Of a stretch of 64,000 nt of DNA, positions 1 through 12,784 are shown piece after piece; position 1 is the stretch's first letter, and the number at the start of each line of letters is the position of its first letter. Made by a program: the position numbers and the translations under genes. The stretch is from Dimorphilus gyrociliatus (taxonomy: Eukaryota; Annelida; Polychaeta; Dinophilidae). The stretch covers positions 4,435,645 to 4,499,644 of the forward strand of contig CAJFCJ010000002.1 in assembly GCA_904063045.1 (NCBI GenBank). Reading direction: 5' to 3'. The notes under the pieces were generated by a model. The model was given only the letters and a program-made list of their open reading frames with translations. It was not told where the DNA came from and did not search any database.

Positions 1-109
1 CGATTCAAAGGCCTTATTCCAATTTCTGTAGAAACGCCTTTATCTCTAAACGCTTCTTAACAGAAGCTTTATATTTGTTTGTACAGACAGTCTTCAACAC
101 ATACATACG

Positions 110-111
<2 letters not shown>

Positions 112-148
<37 letters not shown>

Positions 149-165
149 TGTATATTTATATATAA
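112..165. repeat. TA microsatellite with CTGTATA core
   Basis: An uninterrupted AT dinucleotide run is followed by ACTGTATATTTATATATA. The ACTGTATA core recurs beside several other TA tracts in the window. Confidence 0.9.
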
Positions 166-2343
166 CATAAAGTACAATGCAGATATATACACCGATTAGA
201 TGACATTTGTTGAATAATTATTGTAGCAATTTACACTGGCTATTAAAAGCACGAGTCAATTATCCTATACAAGACCCCCCGCAGCGATGAGTACTGCACA
301 ACTACATTACCGCTTTTCCAAGAACTTTTATAAAAACAGGTATATTAGTCATATGTACAAATGTATAAATTAGTATTCGCGAGTATGTGATAGTTTTTTG
401 CCTTGTCTTATCAGATTGGGGAGGAGCTTAGTTTTTTATCCGCATTCCTTAAAAAGTAGGTTAAGTAGAAAGATGCTTTAAGAAAAGCGACTTTATGCTG
501 TCAAATTTCTCTGTGGACTCACTTTTAATAAATTGATCAATTAAAAAGCAGTGATTCAGTAAAAGAAAAACAATATCCTGTTTTTTTTTAGTGGAGATTA
601 ATAATAAAAGTAACTTATTTTTATATTAGTATTGATATAATATAAAAAATATACCTAACAAAGATTTTTTTATAACTATTAGTGAGAAAAGAACATAAGA
701 TTATAATTGCTACATTAAAATAAGCTTAAAATTAGCCAATTTTACAGCGATTAAAAATGGTTCGAAAAATCCAGATCATTTTTTTTAGATACGTATGTCA
801 ACATAAATTCGCGCTAATTTCTTTTAATCTCTCTTTACTCTATATTTTGCTACATATATATCATAATATATATATATATGTATACAACTATTCTTCCATC
901 TTTATCTTTAATAGGAGCTGTTATCTATATACATATCTTCATGAGTGTGAACAGTTAAGAGAAAATAAGGATGATTTAAAAAAAATTATAAATTTAATGA
1001 AAATTGAGAAAGTATATCAAACAAGGTTGATTTAACTTTTAAGAGTTCAGTTTTATATTAATTAATGAAGCTATCTAAAGAGAAGAAAGATGATAGGTTG
1101 ATAAATTGGTACAAAAAAAAATCATCTGAAGGCTGCAGAAGCTATGCAAATTACGACAAGGAGTATTGTCAATTGAGAAGGATAATTATAATAATTGAAA
1201 CAGTTGAGGGAAAAGAACGTGAGGTATATCAGTTTATTTATAGGCGTATTTATAGACTAAGGGCGAGTATATATGCAATTTATGAGTGCGATGAAAAGAA
1301 CAGAGTTGGAGAATATTAGAGGGAAAAGAGCATGAAGCGTGGAGGGTGCAAGATACTGTACCAGACAATCTAAATGTGAAAAAGTAGCATTTTCCTAACG
1401 ATTGTTTGTCAAATCGGCTTGCTATTTGCCTGTTTATATCCATACTAATCTCTGCCAATTATTTTAATACGTCAATAGAAAAGAAACAGTGTCAAAGAGC
1501 TTTTCTTCCACACTTAGTTAGCGTCAAGTGTATACATTGTATGTATATGTATAAATGTATACACACAAAGGCGCACCTTTAGCGCACCTGTCCGCACGCG
1601 CCGCTCATTATCTCGCTACCCTACCGGCCGTGCACCACCTGCATTTTTTTCCTTTGCATTTTTTTTTTCATCTCTAGTTTTTTTTTGTTCAAGCAGTTCT
1701 TTTTTTCCTCTCTTGATTTAATTATGTCTTTATTGGCGTTAATCGCTTAGGTGAATGGAGCTTTTAGTGCTCTGTTGGGCGTCTTGAAGTGAGGGAGAAT
1801 TTTTTCGATTTCTAAAGGTGGGGGGCCAGCTGTGATTTGTGGTATAAACTTTCGCACTCTCGCGATCTTATAAGGGCGTTTATTAACTCTGTAGGATGTC
1901 ACGTGATTGGTGTGAAGCAGAGTTTATTCTTTCAATTATGCTATTGACTGTTCTTTGTGCCTACACTTTAAATATTATAAGTAATTTTCATTACTCATTT
2001 AGCAGTACCCTACCAGAAAGAAAATAATGATAGGCTCATTACTTATTTCTTTTATTAAATTTATCATTTAAGTAGGTCTTCCATTTAGACAAACGACAGT
2101 ATTAATTGATATATCTCATCTATATGCATATATATGTTAATATATGATCGAATAAAACTACTTATGTTAGAATCCATAATCTGCATAACTGAAGCTTAAA
2201 GTGCCATTAATCAGAGAATAATCAATTGTTTGCCAACAAAATAGCACTGAATATGAAAACATAACGTGATTATTCAAAGGTATAAAATAGTCATCATGGT
2301 GCAATGGTGAATGAATTTTAAAATATTAAATGAGAGAGAGAAG

Positions 2344-2346
<3 letters not shown>

Positions 2347-2418
<72 letters not shown>

Positions 2419-2451
2419 AGAGAGAGGGAGAGAGAGAGAGAGAGAGGGAGA
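2347..2451. repeat. Compound (TG)n-(GA)n microsatellite
   Basis: A TG run of about 33 units is followed by GA-rich sequence (AGAGAGGGAGAGAGAG type). Open frames on both strands across it are pure repeat translations, not genes. Confidence 0.95.
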
Positions 2452-3396
2452 AACAAATAAAGCGAATAGTTAAAAGTCAGTTGGAAAGAATTCTTCAAAA
2501 GAGATCAAGTAAGATAAATAGTATTCTTTGTAAAGTAATTCGTAATTAAGCTTTTTAAGATATTTTGTGCAAGCTGCATTTAAAAAAAAAGTAAAAGGAA
2601 CTTTTCTTTTTGTCACTTACCTTTCAAGAGAAAATAATTTAGTACTTTTATTTTAGGAAGTAGAAATAGGTTGGCGATGTCTATTAACTCAACATGATGT
2701 TACACGACTTCATAGTGTGAATAAACCAATTAATTGTGTTATTGGCATAGGGACAAAAGACTTGCCTTGAGAGTCACGTACAAATTCCCAATTTATTCGT
2801 TTTCTCCTCTACAAATTAAACCTACTTTGGGGATTTATAATGTAAAGAATATAGTTGTTGGTAGCAAATGATTAGTGTATAAAGGGCGCAGGTAGGGTCT
2901 TGATCACCTATTGTGGTTTAAATTCAAGCATGCCGTAAACCAGTTATCAACTCAATGGGTAGTCGCATGGCTGCTGTGAAAGTTTTTCTATACTCCAAAG
3001 CATATAAATGAAGCAAACAAGTGAAAAAAAACGCTACTGGAAAATTGACGCCATTATAAAACGCCACCCCACCTGCGATATAATTAAGAGTCGTGCACTT
3101 AAATCCGTCTTTAATCTTTTTTTCTGCTTAGCTTCATTGTAGAAAATGAGTAAAGAAATTTTTTGATGATCTTCAAGGCGGGGAGCGCCTATAGGCCTTT
3201 GAGGCTCGACGCTTGCCGCAATTTATATAAGTGCAACGCATTACTTTGCCCTTTTTTGGTGCAATTGGCGCTTTGTCAGGGGTTTAATCAAATTTTGTTA
3301 AATGGCTTCTCATTTCGGAAAAAATATCGAGAGGCGTTCCATTTGAAAAAAAATGAAAAGCTCTTTGAAAAACACCCACACATGCACGCGCACTAA

Positions 3397-4240
<844 letters not shown>

Positions 4241-5625
4241 CTGTCATGCACTAGAGAGATGAACAATTGTAAACTAATTTTTCTTTTTGTTTATCTAGTC
4301 ATAATGTTTTTGTGGGTGAAAGAGAGCGTATAGATAAGTCACGCGATTCTAATTGCTCTACTAAATCTGTAATTGGTTGGATGGTGTAAAAGAAGGGAAA
4401 AGATATTCTGCTGTTCTTTCATCCCAATTTTTCTGTCGATGAGTTTGTGGGTATCAGTGTAAATATAATCATAATAAATTTGTGTAAAAATTGCTCGGAG
4501 CCGCCATTTAATTCGTACCCACCTGCCGCCCCCCTGCCGCACACACGAGTTTACGCTTAGCGTTTTATCCTAGTGTACGCATGCGCAGTAGGTCAGATGC
4601 AAGCGATAATATTGATTCTTCCAAACAACAAATTTAGTTGCTTTTTAATTTAGGTGCAGGCAATAAAAGTAAAAACTAATTCAAATGCACAAATGTATTT
4701 TAGAACGTAATACTGCAATTCGATATTAAATATTTTAATAAAAGTGGAAAACTTCTCCTAGTCATCTGTATCCGGATTCATTTGTACAAAGAGTTGAAAT
4801 AGCATGGTCTTCATTCCATGCAATAACCACGCATTTTACTAACAAGATAAATAATTTTGATGTGAGAATAGTAAGTAGCTTATTATTACATTTTTCAAAC
4901 TGAAAGGATTAAAAATAGGCTTAGCCATTCGTTATTAAATTTGACGGTCGCTCAATAGATTGTTGTTTGTCAACAGTCTTTGTTTATTAAATGGGATTGG
5001 AAAGAGCGATAGATTAATTTCTTGCCAAAAGAGAAAAGTAAGAGATTGAAAGTCTGGAAAAAGAAAGAATAAAAGAAGCACTCGACTTTTTCTCCAATTC
5101 GGTCAAGCACGCGACGCCGTCTAGTATTGCATCAATCAAAGAGCGTCTCCATCTTAACGCCATTTCCGCGCTGTTAATTAAATGCTTTGATCTATGCAAA
5201 CGCTCTCAATCTTTGTTATATAGCTTAAGAGCTGTCGTTTACCGCAACAATTTTTTTAGTTACTATAAAACTTGCTGTTTCTACCTTCAAAGAGATGCCG
5301 CGAGCGACAGAGTCTGGGAGAGACGGTACAATGCACTTTAATCTGTTTTTAACATGAAATTCTCTTCTGTGCACAATTATATTTTGTAATATGGATAGTT
5401 TTAATAGATAGCTTTATTAGGGTAAAGACTGGGAGGGACAATCACTCTTAACTCCTACACTTTTTCAATAGAAAGGAAGATTGTTATAAAATTAATCATG
5501 GATAAATTTTACTTTTCCTCCGCCCCTCACCCACCATAAAATCTACCGCATAAGTTATTCTTTCGACATATGACAATCAATGTAATTACCGAGCTTTTCC
5601 AAGTCGGCTGTCAAACGCCGCAAAA

Positions 5626-5669
5626 GGATTAGTGAGCTCGGATAATCCGAGACGGACGCCTAATTAGGG
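5626..5669. promoter_or_regulatory. Paired homeodomain-site cluster
   Basis: The sequence reads GGATTA (5626-5631), then GGATAATCC (5640-5648), then the perfect palindrome CCTAATTAGG (5660-5669). GGATTA/TAATCC are K50-type (Otx/Pitx) sites and TAATTA is a Q50-type core. The cluster lies in a local GC-rich island. Function is inferred. Confidence 0.4.
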
Positions 5670-6344
5670 AAGCGTTTTGCAGCTTTGCGGTTGGCCTGCT
5701 GTTGATGGAGCATGAAATTATATGGGCTTTATAGAGCTGCAAAAAGTTTTGTTTGATAAGCAGTGAGCCAGAAATAAAATTACGTTTGTGCCTTGAAAGC
5801 GGGCGTTACGAGTAATCAGGTTACATTATATCTAATAAAAGCTATATTCATGTACGATGCAAGGCACACTATACTGTGAGCATATTCTACTTAAATCTCT
5901 ATAAGGTTTAGGAGTATGGAATAATGTATACTTTATAATATTGTAGACAGCCCTCGAAAGCACTCAACACGCAACAAGCGGTAGAACAAGGGATTAGCAG
6001 TAATCAAATGGAAGTGGATTAGAGGGGATAATCTTTGCCTAATTATAACATTTATACGAAATGCTCTCCTGTCACACTCTCTGCTCTTCCTTTCCTCAAC
6101 AATATAATATATATGCAGTACTTCTTCTATATTGACTATCTCCCCTACACCCCCATTTCATTCTACTTGATTTATTACCGTCTTTATAAACTAGACGCCA
6201 AAAATGTAGAACGTATGCACTCATTAAATCTTTTATTTACTGACGGATATATTTTCATGTTTATGAAACAAAATCAAGATATAAAAAGCCCTCTTTTTGC
6301 TCTTTCGTAAGCGTAAATCTTTGATTACAAAAGAAAAACATTAA

Positions 6345-6560
6345 CAGATTGAAAGGCGTCCGCTAGGGGGCGTTATGTGGATAAAATAGGGCCGTAGGTC
6401 GGGCTGGAATGCGGCCCTCGAGACTGATTGGATGCCCGCCGTCGCCATCAACGCCTAATAGAACGGAATGAAGCGGGCGTGCGCCCGCGTCGGCGGCGTC
6501 CATTAGACGCTGCGATTCGGTCATAAGCGATTAGCCGTGAAATATGGCCGTTCAATTACA
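6345..6560. promoter_or_regulatory. GC-rich island, candidate enhancer or insulator
   Basis: A stretch of markedly higher GC than the surroundings contains GGCGTC twice, GTCCATTAGACGC, CAACGCCTAATAG and a strong CTCF-like site at its left edge. There is no long open frame or splice-framed exon. I read it as regulatory, not exonic. Confidence 0.45.
6360..6373 (+). promoter_or_regulatory. CTCF-like binding motif
   Basis: CCGCTAGGGGGCGT matches the degenerate CTCF core CCASYAGRKGGCRS at 12 of 14 positions, including the central AGGGGGC. CTCF is present in most bilaterians. Binding is untested. Confidence 0.45.
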
Positions 6561-6686
6561 GAATAATTTTTTGATGGTGCGGTAGGAGCAAGCGTGTGTT
6601 CTTTCTTCTAAAGCTAACACCATGCTCCCTATCTTATGTATAAATAAATAATACGAAACGAAGAGCAGAGTAATGATGATATATAT

Positions 6687-6724
6687 TATAATATTATTAT
6701 TAATATTATATTAATAATATTATA
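6687..6724. repeat. AT inverted repeat, 13-bp arms
   Basis: TATAATATTATTA (6687-6699) and its exact reverse complement (6712-6724) are separated by 12 bases. This is a potential cruciform in AT-rich non-coding DNA. Confidence 0.7.
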
Positions 6725-8716
6725 GATATGAGGAAAAAGGATGAGAACAATTAGAAAATATTAATAGTATGTAATATGAGATGAGAATGAAGGAGAAATG
6801 ATATACGTAAATACTAAGAAATATAGGCTATGTAAATTACTGTATGCACATTTAATGTATTAGGTACAATACGCACACATCAATTCTATAGTTCATATAA
6901 TAGATGATTATAATAGTTAATAAAGAAGAATGGAAAGCCTGGGCTGTCTCCCTTGGTATTAAGCTTCCATAAATAAATACTTGTTGAAATTACTCAACCA
7001 GACAAAATTGACAGTTATCTATTGAAAAAAAATTATTTAATAATCCGCTAATCGGCCATTAAGAGATCGAAGCTTATAGATAGTGATCTCAGACACAATC
7101 CTTTGAATGTTTCCCGACCTAATTCCACTATGCAGGCGTCGCCCGAGCGTCACCCATATCATATTACAGCCATTAACGAGCGTCGCGCTCCGAAACGGCC
7201 AATTACAGAGCGGCAGCCAATTGCTTGAAAATTTCTCTCTCTTCTCTATACCTACTATACTCAATTATCTAAACGCCAAACGCCTCAGGCTCTGCCCCCA
7301 CTTTTCTCTTCTCTACGCCCTTCGTGCTGGTGCCGTCATATTTTTCAAATTTATTTTTATACTTTTCTTAAAGATTCTTTCCTTTTGCAACCTTTCTGCC
7401 CTTACAGCCCCTGTATCCTTATCCTGTTCCCGCATTAAATGCCTCTGGCTTATTCGAAGAAATTTTGTATCCTCTTTTACTTTGTCTCCTTCCTATTTGT
7501 TAACAATTTACTTTTCTTTCCTCCTAACTATTTTTCTTTTATGATAAACACTCATTTAAATCCGATTCCCTCCTACTTTTTAGTACTTCCCTCCCCTTTT
7601 TACCCTTCCTCCCCGGCACTCTTTATGCAGGCGCCGTGATTTTTCACTATTCAATTATTTACGACGCTCTTAATGGCGTCTAGAGTACTTTTAATCGCCT
7701 CTTTATTATCCTGAGAGGCGGACGCTAGTTTCATGTTTCTAGTGATTTCCATGTTTTCTATAATTGGGAGAGCTTTGCGGTCTGAATAGAGGGCGCTTCA
7801 ATAAAACGAATGTCTCTCTGTAAACAATTGGTGGCGGAGAGACGAATAATGATTGGACGAGAAGCAAAAGTAGTTTTAAAACAAGGAGGTGTTCGAGGGA
7901 GGGTACAGTTTTGTATATAGACAGTGTATTTTGTAAATCGTTGGGGTCGACCATAAAAAATTCCCTAAGCTTCTCTCTATTTCACTAATACTTAACTTCA
8001 TCCCACCTTTCTCGGGGGACTTTTGATCTTCTTTCACCCATTTCAACGCGGAGCAAGCAATTACAAGCTTCATTACACCGCCATTATTATTCACCCTTCA
8101 TTGTTGTTAGCTTTTATATAATATGTCACGTGATTTTTCTTTATTACTCGTCTATTGCGCAGTATTGCTGTTACGGGAGAACTTGTTAAGCGGAAGTCAG
8201 TCTTAATGTATACTGTTGCCACGTGCCCAAGTACATAATTGTAGATATAAATCGATTGGTTCGAAATCTTATATATGTTTCAATTAAGTCTTCCATTAGA
8301 GGACGTTGGATGCTCTCCTCTTTTAAGTCGTATTTTTTATTAAGCTATTTAGTAGGATACGTAAATTGACTTATGTTTGTATTCTGGGGTTTTTTTTCGC
8401 TGTAGATGATCCGTTTACTAAATCCTTAAAAATGAATGAATTAACTTGTTGTTTTTCGAAATGATGGGATTTTTTTTTTACATTTTGTCAATTAATTTCC
8501 GGATCAATCAAATCTTAAATGAATAATATTTACGTTGTAACTATTTAATATTATTTATATATATTAATTTCTATTTGACGTTTATAGACTATCTATTCAA
8601 TAGTATGGCGCATTGTGAAGTTTTCTTTTATCATAATGCATTTAATCTTAATTTAGATCGTCAACTGTTTTCATTAGTCCAATTACTGAGATGCATCTAA
8701 ATAAATATATATTTAG

Positions 8717-8780
8717 GATATACATATATATATATATATATATATCATATACAGTATATATATATTTATATAGATATAAT
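8717..8780. repeat. TA-rich repeat with ATACAGTATA core
   Basis: A TA tract is interrupted by CATATACAGTATATATATA, the reverse complement of the ACTGTATA core seen at other TA tracts in this window. Confidence 0.8.
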
Positions 8781-9644
8781 ATAGATTAGAATATAAAACA
8801 TATAAAAGGTAATGCACAAAAGTAAGTATGTGTGTAAACTGGAAACAAATAAATTTATGGATGCATGCAAGCATGCATGCTCACGGGTGAATGCATATAT
8901 TATATGAGAATTGGACAACGTCAAACTGAGATTTTATGTTTTCTTTAGAAATCAACGGATACAATTTAAAATGTACTATTCTCAACAATGTAATATAATG
9001 TATACTAAGAATGGTTATATTTATGTATGCATGCGTTATGAATACTTTAATTAAAGGGCAGAATTACAATATTTTCCTTTTTTTCTCGTCTTGGCTCCTT
9101 TAAAAAAGTGGCAAACTGCGATTTATAGCGATGATCGCATATAAATTGAGCGGATGAAAGGGAGTGGAGTAAATGCGCTCTTGATGGAGTAGTCTCCTGG
9201 GATTGCCCGCTGAAATACACGGCGTTTAGTTATAGCTTTGATGAGTCTTTTAGAAATCTCCTATTAATTTTCCAAAGCAACTGCTCTTGAACTCTTGTAA
9301 AGTGATTACAGTAAAGAGGGCGCCCATTTCCGGATCAATAGACTGGTTTCCGCTTAGGAAATGGGAACATGCAACAATTTACTATATTCATAAAAGCTCC
9401 AAGAGATGTAAAAGGCCTATTTTGAAGGACTAGGCGCTCGTTGCTCATTGGCTCTCTATGCCTCCTTTCTCTAAACACCAATCTGTCTATCCATTCATTC
9501 GTCCGTCCGTCCATCCGTCCATTCATTCATCCTTTTTCCGTTCGCTAAATCCGATGACATTAGGCCTAAATTAACTTGTGCTTCTCTCAATAACGTTTTC
9601 TTTTTTTTGTACATGCAATATCATTTTTAGCAGTGAAAATTTCG

Positions 9645-9658
9645 CCGCCATCTGGCGA
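9645..9658 (-). promoter_or_regulatory. CTCF-like binding motif
   Basis: On the minus strand TCGCCAGATGGCGG matches CCASYAGRKGGCRS at 12 of 14 positions. It lies in non-coding DNA between HMX and the CFAP97-like gene. Confidence 0.3.
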
Positions 9659-12279
9659 TCTAATTATGGAAATTTGAAATATGTATCCTTTATAATTCTT
9701 ATAGACTCTAATAACTACAATGGCCATTACAGCATCTAATTTATGATAGCATCAATGTCAGTTGCGTGTCTATTGCGCAATGTAAGAAATTGAAAGAAAT
9801 TGGAAGGAATTAGAATCATTGGAACGAAAGAAGAATTACTATTTTTCACGAATTTAAAACTAATTGAATAGATAGTGTAACCGAATACTCCATATTTAAG
9901 AGTTTCCAATAGCCTAAAGCGTCTAGTTGACATGCGTAGAACGACTACAATTAAAAAAAACCCAAATACAAAAGACAACATTTGTGTTGAATAGCCACTA
10001 GCAATCATAACACCCTACACCTGTGATGCAATACATTATGCAAGTAAATCCGCCATTGAACACTGTCAATCACTTTCAAATCGTTTCCTATTTAGCAAGG
10101 AGAGTCAAGCGTAAAGAAGAGGCGACAGCATTCGACGGCCTTATCTTTATTGACGGCAAATAAGCTTATTAATAGCCGGTAGCCGGACGGATATTAATGT
10201 GTTTACTTTAGCATACAAGGACATTTGGAAAGTTAATGACTGATGAGGAAGTTTCACTACAAATTACTGCCATACGTCATCATAGGGTCGGGTCAACAGT
10301 GATTAACTCCACTTCAGCGCTACTGATGCCATCTATTGCTCAGAACATAACTCACATTACAACGCCTGTCTAGATTAGGTAAAATTTAAGAAAAGAGGAT
10401 CTCACAAAAAATTTTAATCGAAAGATAAAAAAAAGGAAACTTAATGAAATGACAGAAATAGACTAATTTATCAATAAAGGTAAAAAAGCAACGCCATTTG
10501 TCGTGTTTATCAGCACGGAGAAAAAAGACACTTGTAGGTCGTCTCTGTATAAAATGCTTTATAGAGATAAGGAGGATATGGAGAGTGCTTTTCTTCAACA
10601 GAGCCCTACCCTTTTCTTTTTTCCATTCATTCCTATTGTTGAAAGAGAGGATATACGATTTTTTCTTCCCTTTAATAAAAGAGGGAAATTCGGCTTTGTT
10701 GAAAGGAGGAAATATTGATAATGCGTTTAGATAAAGTGATTTTCGCATGGCTGCTTCGATGTTCTCATCTTTCAAAGAGCGTGATTAGAGAGCTACTCGA
10801 GACGATACATTATGTAATAGAGATTTCATATACACGCCGCTTCGACGCTTTGTGCAAGACGCAATTATACAGTTTAGCTTTGAGTACCGTGCTGTATTGA
10901 TGTAGGGGTTAATTGTTGTATTTTATGTGCGAGTCGCGTTAAAAGTGTTGCCAGGCAACTCACGGCAACTACCGTATATTTGCGGCTAATTGTCCCTTTA
11001 TTTCTGTTTCTCTCTGTCTATTTTTTCCTTTTGCTGTCCAATTCCCATTTTTAATTCCACTTCTCTCTGGGAACGATTCGTCCTTCGATTTTCTTTCGCG
11101 ATACTCTTTTCTTTTGTCTAGCTATTAGCCAATATATCATATTTTCTCGTTTCGATATCAAATTGTCAAACTTGTAATATGAATATAAATCCAAAGCCAA
11201 CTCTGATTGCATCATTAGTTATGATAATTTTGATATAAAACTTGGCCTCTAAATGACAAATTGATGAGTTTTTCATTTTTCTTCATGTATTCGTATATAA
11301 ATTAACCGAGCTGGCAAAAAAAGAGACAAGGTTACGACAGTTTCACACTGTAAAAGTACGAATGCGTAATTCTTTTACGCTCTATAGTAGGATCAAAGCA
11401 TTATTAGATCTGGTTGTTCACAGTAGTCAATCGTCAAAGGTTCCCTTGCTTCTTTCTTCCTTAAATATCCGCCTATATTTATTTTTATTATTGTTTCCAT
11501 AAATACATATTGCATAAGTATGTGTGCATAAATCAGTGTGCCACGATTGCACAAATTACGAACCCTTAGATCATAGAGCCATATGCAAAATATATCTCTG
11601 AAGCGTGATCTTATTTAAACGCATTTCACGAACTGTACTATAATGCAAAACAGCAAAATTAGTAGTGTTTCCCTTTATTCTCTTACTTAAAACGACTAAT
11701 AGAAGACTTTCTCATTTTTTTTATCTAAAGTAATTAATTAAGTAATCATAATCAATACAATTTCTTATTTGTAATTATGTACTACACAAACGTAATTGCT
11801 AAAAGTTATTACCAGGAGCATAAACGGTTTTCTCCTCGAAATATTGTTATAGCTCTTTCCATTAGTAGTTTTATTACTATTATTACCACCCAACTGGAAT
11901 TTCGATCAGGTTACTCTTCCTGAAAATTCTTGGGCGGGCATCCGGCGTTAAATGACCGAAACTTCGTTCTAGACGATAAAAAATATCATTATATTTAGTT
12001 GTAGCTTTCATGCGGTTAATTGAAAATTACTCTAATGGACGATGCCACATCTGTACTCAACCTGTCTCTCTCTCTCTCTTTCCCTCTATGCGTTTATCTC
12101 TCTTTTTCTGCTTATATATTTAACAAGCCGGAGGCAAAGTAAGAATGAAGCTAGTTATCGTCCGTTTCATCAGTTCAAGCATCTAGTTTTAAACGTCTAT
12201 CTTACCCTTGTTATTTAAATAATTGATGATATGAAGGTTCGTTTAAAATTTTTTGGAAAAGAATAACAAGTTCTCAGCT

Positions 12280-12784
12280 ATGTTTACTAAAAGATCAAAT
12301 AGACATGAAATAGTAATGAAATCAAGAATTGACAATACTCCTCCAAGGATAAATGGCAAGGCTCTGGATTTTGTTGACAAGGCCAGATTTCGAAGGGAAA
12401 CGATGAAACAGTTAGAAGAAGAAAATAGAAAATTATTAGAAAAAGTGGCAAAGATTCTTGCCTCTACCAAACAATATGACTTACGAGGAAATGAAGCGGA
12501 GAGACGGAAAAGGGAAAAAAGACAAGAGCAAAGACGTTTAGAGAAGATAGCGGAAGAGAAACGAATTGAAAAGGATAATTTAAAATTGTCTAAGAGGTTA
12601 TCAAAGGTCAGTTGAAAGTCGTATAAGTCGAATTTCTATAAAAAGTAGAGTAAAAAATGGATTGATGCTCGATGACCCTCAGGTAAAAAGCGTCTATACG
12701 AGATTGGAAATGGAAGAAGACTTTCAACGCAAAGTCGACAGAATGGCGACGCTTACGCGATTTCCGGGGAGTTGGAATAAATAA
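12280..12784 (+). CDS. CFAP97/KIAA1430-family small protein
   Basis: Exons 12280-12606 and 12683-12784 (stop TAA) join in phase 0 across a 76-nt GT-AG intron, giving about 142 aa. The start is the first in-frame ATG (MFTKRSNRHE). Family signatures are SRIDNTPPRI near residue 15, then MKQLEEENRKLLEKVAKIL (the ExENxxLLxKM-like helix), a basic coiled coil, and after the intron VKSVYTRLEMEEDFQ...LTRFPGSW, matching the usual C-terminal end of the domain. Members (hemingway, CFAP97, CFAP97D) act in axoneme or sperm-tail formation. This copy is short and nearest in size to the CFAP97D type. The exact orthologue is uncertain. Confidence 0.8.

Larger units (their letters stand above)
4241..12279. other. 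Eight-kilobase gene-poor block with GC-rich islands
   Basis: No coding exon is supported. An AT-rich background is broken by short GC-rich islands (about 5580-5720, 6345-6560, 7095-7220, 7660-7740). They carry GGCGTC/GACGCC, ATTA cores, CACGTG, paired GGATTA/TAATCC and CTCF-like motifs. Polypyrimidine tracts, TA repeats and short chance frames (6035, 7107, 10386-10900) make up the rest. The most economical reading is cis-regulatory DNA of the HMX gene; this is inference. Confidence 0.55.

Noticed and set aside
757-1319. Two consecutive open frames on +
   Set aside because: Translations are low-complexity (Ile/Tyr/Lys) without a domain, splice context or conserved motif; expected by chance in AT-rich DNA.
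2274-2549. Open frames on both strands over the TG/GA repeat
   Set aside because: Pure dinucleotide repeat translation (CVCV / HTHT).
3163-3396. Candidate first exon of HMX
   Set aside because: No HMX N-terminal motif, and the frame ends in a stop before any donor that would match the phase at 3452.
7107-7639. Long pyrimidine-r​ich open frames on +
   Set aside because: Leu/Phe/Ser-rich translation caused by composition; no domain or exon boundaries.
10386-10775. 129-codon open frame on -
   Set aside because: Overlaps competing frames on +, biased composition, no family resemblance.
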